A stretch of DNA of 11,004 nucleotides from CAYLOP01 sp964385305 (GTDB lineage Bacteria > Chloroflexota > Anaerolineae > Anaerolineales > E44-bin32): contig CAYLOP010000101.1 in the NCBI GenBank assembly GCA_964385305.1, positions 1 through 11,004 of the forward strand, in the 5' to 3' direction. The notes under the pieces are model-generated. The model had not been told where the DNA came from. It did not search any database and saw only the letters and a program-made list of their open reading frames with translations. The position numbers were made by a program, and so were the translations under genes. Of this stretch, positions 6,638 through 11,004 are shown one piece after another. Numbering within the stretch: the first letter of the stretch is position 1; every line of letters starts with the position of its first letter.

Positions 6638-8022
6638 AATTCCCTCTTCCCAGCGGGAAGCGGCCATCGAATCCCACCACACCCACGCCTGGTCTGCATG
6701 GCTACACGAAGATACGCCGTTCAGAACGCGCCCATATTCACCTGCGCGTCGAACCGGATGGGCGCGGCTTGCTCCTGGTCAACGCCAATCGCGTCGTTCA
6801 TCTTAACCCGACTGCGACGTTGATGGCATGGTACACCTTGGAAGGTATCCCAGAGACGGAGGCCCTCGCCCAACTGCGTCAAAGATTCCGCGCCTCCAAA
6901 AAAACCTTGTCCGCCGATTTCGCCGCCGTCAGGCAGCGAATCGAACAGCTCATCCATCCCAATGGCGCGTGCCCGATCCATGATCTCGAGCTCGATATCC
7001 TCCCACCTTTCTCGGAAACACCCAGCGCACCCTACCGTATGGACCTCGCGCTGACCTACCGCTGCAATGCAAATTGCGCCCACTGCTACAACGCCCGACC
7101 GCGCAATTATCCCGAGATGGACTCCGCACAATGGCGCCAGGTGATCGATATCCTCTGGGATACGGGAATCCCCCACATCTGCTTCACAGGGGGTGAGGCG
7201 ACCCTACGGTCCGACCTTCCCGAGTTGATCGCCTATGTTCAAGCCAAGGGCCAGATCAGTGGCTTGCTGACCAACGGCCGCCTGCTATCCGACCGAGATT
7301 ACGTAGAAAGGCTGCTAGACGCCGGCCTCGATCACGTGCAGATCACGATCGAATCCCATCGCGACGAAATACATGACGAGATGGTCGGGGCGCACGGCGC
7401 CTGGAAGGATACGGTTCAGGGCATCCAGAATGCGCTCCAAACAGAGTTATTCGTGATGACGAACACGACACTCCTGGCGAATAATACCCCGTCTATCCTG
7501 GAGACGATCGATTTCCTCGCCGACCTCGGTGTGCCGACGATCGGCTGCAATGCCCTGATCTATTCGGGGCGAGGCGCGACCGTGGATACCGCAATTCCGG
7601 AAAGCGCATTGGCCCCCACCCTTGAAGCCGTGCACAAGCGAACGAGCGAGCATGGCCAGCGCTTGATCTGGTATACACCCACGCAGTATTGCCATTTCGA
7701 CCCAGTCCAAATGCAATTGGGAGTCAAGGGCTGTACGGCTGCGATGTACAACATGTGCATCGAGCCCGATGGTGGTGTTATCCCCTGCCAATCCTACTAT
7801 GAGCAAATGGGAAACGTGCTCCAGGACAATTGGGACTCGATCTGGAATCATGAAATCGCATGTTCGCTTCGCGAGCGCCGTTACGTCCCTGACGAGTGCA
7901 CATCCTGTCCCATGCTTCAAGAGTGTGGAGGCGGATGCCCGCTCACACTGCTGAACAGCCCTGAACAATCCCCGATGAGTAAGATCATGTTCCCAACCAG
8001 CCTGCAGATGCTTGAGACGTGA
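6634..8022 (+). CDS. Radical SAM/SPASM enzyme with N-terminal PqqD-like (RRE) domain
   Basis: The 462-residue protein uses SAM and [4Fe-4S] clusters for radical chemistry, probably on a peptide. An N-terminal PqqD-like region (about 30-107, with LLLVNANRVVHLNPTATLM) resembles a RiPP recognition element. The radical SAM core holds C144-x3-C148-x2-C151 (TYRCNANCAHCY) and GGE at 186-188. The C-terminal SPASM region has Cys367, C375-x9-C385 and C422-x2-C425-x5-C431-x3-C435, enough for auxiliary Fe-S clusters. The ATG at 6634 overlaps the upstream stop (ATGA). Its GGGAGG Shine-Dalgarno (6623-6628) lies inside the GGGR codons of the upstream Cys-Ala tail. An in-frame GTG at 6577 is rejected: it adds an Arg/Cys-rich stretch that is the tail read in another frame. 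It is probably translationally coupled to its proposed substrate. The reaction type is unknown (thioether, epimer or C-C link). Confidence 0.95.
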   Translation: MKFPLPSGKRPSNPTTPTPGLHGYTKIRRSERAHIHLRVEPDGRGLLLVNANRVVHLNPTATLMAWYTLEGIPETEALAQLRQRFRASKKTLSADFAAVRQRIEQLIHPNGACPIHDLELDILPPFSETPSAPYRMDLALTYRCNANCAHCYNARPRNYPEMDSAQWRQVIDILWDTGIPHICFTGGEATLRSDLPELIAYVQAKGQISGLLTNGRLLSDRDYVERLLDAGLDHVQITIESHRDEIHDEMVGAHGAWKDTVQGIQNALQTELFVMTNTTLLANNTPSILETIDFLADLGVPTIGCNALIYSGRGATVDTAIPESALAPTLEAVHKRTSEHGQRLIWYTPTQYCHFDPVQMQLGVKGCTAAMYNMCIEPDGGVIPCQSYYEQMGNVLQDNWDSIWNHEIACSLRERRYVPDECTSCPMLQECGGGCPLTLLNSPEQSPMSKIMFPTSLQMLET

Positions 8023-8041
8023 ATTAAGGAAGGTTTCGGAT

Positions 8042-9184
8042 ATGTCGTTCCTATCAAATCTTTTTCAGCAGCCTGAACCACTCAAACCCGGCCTGTACCA
8101 GCGTATCTTCCCAGAGGATTCACCCTTCCCATACCGCCTTCATTTGCGCGTCGAGGGTGAGAGCGGGGTATTGATCGTGAACGCTGCCACGGTTCTTCAC
8201 CTGAATTCCTCCGCCACTGCGCATGCCATGCAACTGATCAATGGCGCCACAGAAGAAGAGGCCGCAGCGGCCATCGCCTCACAATACCGTGTCAGCCGCG
8301 AAGCAGCCCTGCGTGACCACCAGGAATTCCGCGACCAAATCATCACACTCGCCACAAATCCAGATGTTGACCCCGTCGTATTCCTTGGGATGGATCGCGT
8401 CGATCCCTTCGAAAAGCAGCCGATTGCGCCTTATCGTGTTGATATCGCCCTCACTTATCTGTGTGACGCGCGAGGCACACTCGATCCCTTGGCCAGACGG
8501 CGGGTCGATCGCGAACTAACAACTGACGAGTGGCGTGTAATCCTCCAAAAACTTTGGGATGCAGGCGTCCCACATATCACGTTTACCGGCGGAGAACCGA
8601 CGTTGCGCGCAGATTTGCCGGAACTGATTGCCTATGCGCAAGAACTCGGTCAGGTCACAGGCTTGCTCACGAACGGGGCTAAGCTGGTAGATGCAGAATA
8701 TCTCGAGCAGCTCGCACAAGCCGGTCTGGATCACATCCTGGTAGCGCTCGACACAGAGGATACGGATAGCCGCGCAGGGCTACGGCTGGCGCTTGAGACA
8801 GATGTATTCACGGCTGTCCACCTCACGATCACTGACCAGAGCGAACCGGAACTCAAAGCGTTGATCACATCGTTAGCAGAAGACGGCGTCCCTGCGATTT
8901 CGCTTTCCTCACAGCATACGCACCCCGAACCCCTCCAGAAGCTGGAGGCGGCGCGTGAACATGCTGCGCAGCTCGATTTAGATTTGATCTGGGATTTACC
9001 CGCACCCTACTCCGAAACCAATCCGATCAGCCTCGAGCTGGATTCACCGCCCTCCGGCGCTGGTCGTGCATGGCTCTACATCGAACCAGATGGTGATGTA
9101 TTGCCATCCCAGGACGCCGACCGTGTGCTCGGCAACCTGCTGCGTGAGGAATGGGATACGATTTGGACTGCGGCATCAACCTAG
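8042..9184 (+). CDS. Degenerate radical SAM paralogue with PqqD-like domain, lacking Fe-S cysteines (pseudo-enzyme)
   Basis: The 380-residue protein is a close relative of the preceding enzyme. It shares the PqqD-like region (about 30-103), the ALTYxC context, GVPHITFTGGEPTLRADL (175-192), GLLTNG (207-212), IEPDGDV (347-353) and the GN-L-x3-EWDTIW end. The CxxxCxxC motif is broken: Cys141 remains, but the next two positions are Gly145 and Asp148. The IEPDGxVxP block has Ser in place of Cys. The protein stops right after DTIW, about 58 residues short of the partner, so the entire CxxC...C...C part is gone. Cys141 is its only cysteine. It therefore cannot hold the usual clusters and is probably a non-catalytic partner. 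AAGGAAGG 8 nt upstream supports the ATG at 8042; a TTG at 8012 is rejected. It starts 19 nt after the upstream stop. Confidence 0.9.
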   Translation: MSFLSNLFQQPEPLKPGLYQRIFPEDSPFPYRLHLRVEGESGVLIVNAATVLHLNSSATAHAMQLINGATEEEAAAAIASQYRVSREAALRDHQEFRDQIITLATNPDVDPVVFLGMDRVDPFEKQPIAPYRVDIALTYLCDARGTLDPLARRRVDRELTTDEWRVILQKLWDAGVPHITFTGGEPTLRADLPELIAYAQELGQVTGLLTNGAKLVDAEYLEQLAQAGLDHILVALDTEDTDSRAGLRLALETDVFTAVHLTITDQSEPELKALITSLAEDGVPAISLSSQHTHPEPLQKLEAAREHAAQLDLDLIWDLPAPYSETNPISLELDSPPSGAGRAWLYIEPDGDVLPSQDADRVLGNLLREEWDTIWTAAST

Positions 9185-9258
9185 CTCATACGGGCATGGC
9201 GACCAAATGCTGGGACAAAATGCTTGACCGCATTGGGTGCTTTGGGTGTGAGCCATGA
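9151..9258 (+). CDS. Possible small Cys-containing ORF (35 codons, or 20 from the inner ATG at 9196)
   Basis: A short ORF in a frame different from the paralogue overlaps its last codons and ends with a TGA that overlaps the methyltransferase ATG (ATGA at 9255-9258). From the ATG at 9151 it has Cys at 7, 20, 30 and 33; the last two form GCFGCEP. From the ATG at 9196 it has 20 residues and three cysteines. There is no good Shine-Dalgarno for either start: a GAGGA sits immediately next to 9151. It could be a small peptide translated in coupling with its neighbours, a frameshifted C-terminal extension of the degenerate radical SAM protein, or chance. Confidence 0.22.
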   Translation: MGYDLDCGINLAHTGMATKCWDKMLDRIGCFGCEP

Positions 9259-10010
9259 ATCCCTCAGTCAGGCAGCTTCATCAACGATACCAAATTCAAG
9301 CTTCCTGGACCACCGCCATCCGCAGAAAGCTCTATACAAAGACTGGTTTGTCTAATGCGCGCCGCGTTCTAGAAGTTGGTTCAGGTACAGGCGTCCTAAC
9401 AGCAGAGATAAGCGATTCATATCGCACACGTTCCTTCGGCATAGACGTCGATCCTCAAGCAACACATCTTGCCCGCGAGCTCGACGAACGTACGCGTTAC
9501 ATCATTGGCGACGGGATGGCTTTGCCTTTCGCAAGCAACACATTCGGCGTTTCGCTCTGTCATTTCTTGCTCATGTGGGTTTCGGATCCAATGGATATTC
9601 TGCATGAGATGGCGCGTGTGACAATGCGGGACGGTTATGTGCTTGCGCTTGCAGAACCGGATTACGGTGGGCGTATAGACTACCCCAGCGAACTTAGCCA
9701 ACTTGGTCGATGGCAGGGGGAGGCACTGGCCTCACTAGGCGCTAACCCCACGGTCGGACGAAAACTACGTTCTCTGTTCACACAAGCCCGTCTCACGCAA
9801 ATCCAAGTCGGCGTGCTGGGTGGCGAGTGGACGGCTGACCTTAACGACGATGCCCTCCAATCTGAGTGGGAGACCTTAACCGCAGATTTGGTAGACACTA
9901 TTTCAGATGAAGTCTTGCAACATCTCCAGCGTATCGATGCCCAAGCGTGGCGGGAGGGCACCCGGATTTTATACGTCCCAACGTTCTACGCATGCGGCCG
10001 CGTCGCCTGA
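9255..10010 (+). CDS. Class I SAM-dependent methyltransferase (UbiE/Methyltransf_11-like)
   Basis: The 251-residue protein has the standard Rossmann methyltransferase motifs: motif I VLEVGSGTG (38-46), an acidic GIDVD (62-66) for the SAM ribose, GDGMALPFASNTFGVSLC (85-102) with the adenine-binding and post-II segment, and LHEMARVTMRDGYVLALAEPDYGG (116-139). The family methylates small molecules, quinones, or occasionally peptides; the substrate cannot be told from sequence. It is the last gene of the rightward operon and starts 70 bp after the radical SAM paralogue, with only the possible small ORF between them. Its ATG overlaps that ORF's TGA. A weak G-rich GGGTG precedes the start. It may tailor the product of the radical SAM pair, or just be co-transcribed. 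Confidence 0.9.
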   Translation: MNPSVRQLHQRYQIQASWTTAIRRKLYTKTGLSNARRVLEVGSGTGVLTAEISDSYRTRSFGIDVDPQATHLARELDERTRYIIGDGMALPFASNTFGVSLCHFLLMWVSDPMDILHEMARVTMRDGYVLALAEPDYGGRIDYPSELSQLGRWQGEALASLGANPTVGRKLRSLFTQARLTQIQVGVLGGEWTADLNDDALQSEWETLTADLVDTISDEVLQHLQRIDAQAWREGTRILYVPTFYACGRVA

Positions 10011-10065
10011 TATTGCACTGCGCGAGACCAGGATTCTTCCTTCTACCTCTAATACCAAAAGCCAT

Positions 10066-10108
10066 CATGGTCTGGCCTGACAACCCATTTCATCGCAGAA
10101 AGACCATG
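10066..10108. repeat. Inverted repeat CATGGTCT ... AGACCATG
   Basis: CATGGTCT at 10066-10073 and its exact reverse complement AGACCATG at 10101-10108 are separated by 27 nt. They lie in the space after the methyltransferase gene. The loop is large and no T-run follows, so a terminator is unlikely. It may be chance. The rest of 10011-10167 shows no coding sequence I can support. Confidence 0.3.
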
Positions 10109-10167
10109 CTTGAAGTTTATATTCTTCTCGCAGCCCGACATTGCGTAGTGCTGGGGATTAATTCGAA

Positions 10168-10194
10168 AGGGGCTGCTCCTTAGAAACAGCCCCT
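10168..10194. terminator. Hairpin terminator between convergent genes (mainly for fhs)
   Basis: AGGGGCTG (10168-10175) and CAGCCCCT (10187-10194) form a perfect 8-bp GC-rich stem with an 11-nt loop. It lies 31 nt after the fhs stop on the minus strand, where the stem is followed by CTTTCG and an AT-rich stretch, a weak U-tract. On the plus strand the stem is followed by CCAG, but it could still help end the radical SAM operon transcript. Confidence 0.7.
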
Positions 10195-10224
10195 CCAGTG
10201 CCACCATGTTGTTTCGTTCGAAAC

Positions 10225-11004
10225 CTAGGACAATCCGGTAATCTTACCTGTCTCGAGGTCGACGTCGATGTCCATGAAGGCGGCATGCGTTGCTAGACCC
10301 GGCATCGTGCTCATCTTCCCGATCAGCGGGTAAATGAACCCAGCGCCGACGCTGGCGCGCACTTCGCGCACGGGCACCTTGTATCCCGTTGGAACGCCTT
10401 TCAAGGTGGGATCGTGGCTGAGGCTTAGATGTGTCTTCGCCATGCAGATCGGCAGGTTGCCAAAGCCCGCTTTTTCGTACTTCTTAATCTGCTCTTCTGC
10501 CAAGGGCTCATAGTCCACGCCGTCGGCGCCGTAAATCGTTGTGGCGATGTGCTCGATCTTCTGCTTGATCGTCCAATCCAGCGGGTAGAGGAACTCGAAG
10601 TTAACGGGTTTCTCACAGGCCGCAACGACCGCCTCTGCCAACTTCGCCGCGCCTGCGCCACCGTCCGCCCAGTGCGTGCTGACAACGGAGTCCTCTGCAC
10701 CCTGCTCAACAGCATATGCGCGGATTATCTCCAGCTCGGCGGGTGTGTCGTCCTTGAAACTGTTTACTGCGACGACCACCGGGATGCCGAAACGCAGGGC
10801 GTTCTTGATGTGCACACCGAGGTTGCCTAAACCCGCTTCGAGCAGAGGGAGGTTCTCTTCGGTGTAGGCCTCATCCAGCGGAGCACCCGGTGAAACCTTG
10901 GGTCCGCCACCATGCATCTTAAGCGCGCGCACAGTCGCAACCAATACCACGGCATTGGGGATCAGACCAGAGTAACGGCACTTAATGTCGAAGAATTTCT
11001 CCAT
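10225..11004 (-). CDS. fhs: Formate-tetrahydrofolate ligase, C-terminal part, cut by right window edge
   Basis: The 259 visible codons match the C-terminal half of formate-tetrahydrofolate ligase (10-formyl-THF synthetase). This cytosolic enzyme joins formate to THF using ATP and feeds one-carbon metabolism or the methyl branch of the Wood-Ljungdahl pathway. Diagnostic blocks are EKFFDIKCRYSGLIPNAVV then ATVRALKMHGG near the edge, ENLPLLEAGLGNLGVHI, the FGIPVVVAVNSF strand, THLSLSHDPTLKG, and PLIGKMSTMPGL followed by DIDVDLETGKITGL before the TAG. The Met at 11004 is internal, since the family continues for roughly 300 residues upstream, including the P-loop, which lies outside the window. 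No frame breaks were seen. It converges on the radical SAM operon and is followed by a hairpin terminator. Confidence 0.97.
   Translation of the reverse strand: MEKFFDIKCRYSGLIPNAVVLVATVRALKMHGGGPKVSPGAPLDEAYTEENLPLLEAGLGNLGVHIKNALRFGIPVVVAVNSFKDDTPAELEIIRAYAVEQGAEDSVVSTHWADGGAGAAKLAEAVVAACEKPVNFEFLYPLDWTIKQKIEHIATTIYGADGVDYEPLAEEQIKKYEKAGFGNLPICMAKTHLSLSHDPTLKGVPTGYKVPVREVRASVGAGFIYPLIGKMSTMPGLATHAAFMDIDVDLETGKITGLS

Noticed and set aside
6310..6699. 129-codon minus-strand ORF rich in Pro and His-Ala repeats
   Set aside because: It is the complement of the Gly-rich and Cys-Ala tail codons, so its repeats are a mirror of the real tail.
8456..8510. Frameshift or sequencing error as the cause of the lost CxxxCxxC in the second radical SAM protein
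   Set aside because: The frame is continuous on both sides with matching spacing to the paralogue, and the SPASM cysteines far downstream are lost too, so one local error cannot explain it.
9157..9258. Missing SPASM domain hidden after the paralogue's stop in another frame
   Set aside because: No frame after the stop encodes anything like the partner's SLRERRYVPDEC...CGGGC end; only the short Cys-containing ORF is present and it does not align.
10429..10830. 133-codon plus-strand ORF at the right end
   Set aside because: It is antisense to the well-conserved fhs coding sequence and shows no recognisable domain.

Overview
The window looks like a chromosomal segment of an anaerobic bacterium, most plausibly a Chloroflexota (Anaerolineae-like) genome. 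That assignment is an inference from protein style: a PqqD-domain radical SAM pair, a formate-tetrahydrofolate ligase, and a lipid-A-type acyltransferase beside a GT2 glycosyltransferase. No rRNA or other taxonomic marker is present. No tRNA, CRISPR array, insertion sequence or phage gene was seen.

Left block (1-4266, minus strand): four genes read leftward with short gaps and look like one operon. They are a GT2 glycosyltransferase, an LpxL/HtrB-type lysophospholipid acyltransferase, the NAD-dependent DNA ligase LigA, and the N-terminal 138 codons of an RlmI-type 23S rRNA m5C methyltransferase that runs off the left edge. The first two probably make a membrane glycolipid; the last two are housekeeping genes. 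The 321-bp gap 4228-4548 separates this operon from a divergent rightward one and carries candidate promoters for both.

Central block (4549-10010, plus strand): a tightly packed operon that is the most interesting part of the window. In order it encodes a small two-helix membrane protein with a cytosolic zinc-ribbon (CxxC...CxxC); a 560-residue signal-peptide/single-TM protein with a DUF2207-like layout, ending in a Gly-rich linker and a 7-cysteine tail (CA)4-G-(CA)3-GGGR; a PqqD-like/radical SAM/SPASM enzyme overlapping it by ATGA; a close paralogue of that enzyme that has lost two of the three radical-SAM cysteines and all SPASM cysteines (a pseudo-enzyme); a possible 20-35 residue Cys-containing small ORF; and a class I SAM methyltransferase. 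The layout suggests a RiPP-like system in which the cytosolic Cys-Ala tail of a membrane protein is modified by the active radical SAM enzyme, with the inactive paralogue as a possible binding or regulatory partner. The genes and motifs are read directly; the function is a hypothesis.

Right block (10011-11004): a short intergenic stretch with a GC-rich hairpin terminator between convergent genes, then the C-terminal 259 codons of formate-tetrahydrofolate ligase (fhs) on the minus strand, running off the right edge.
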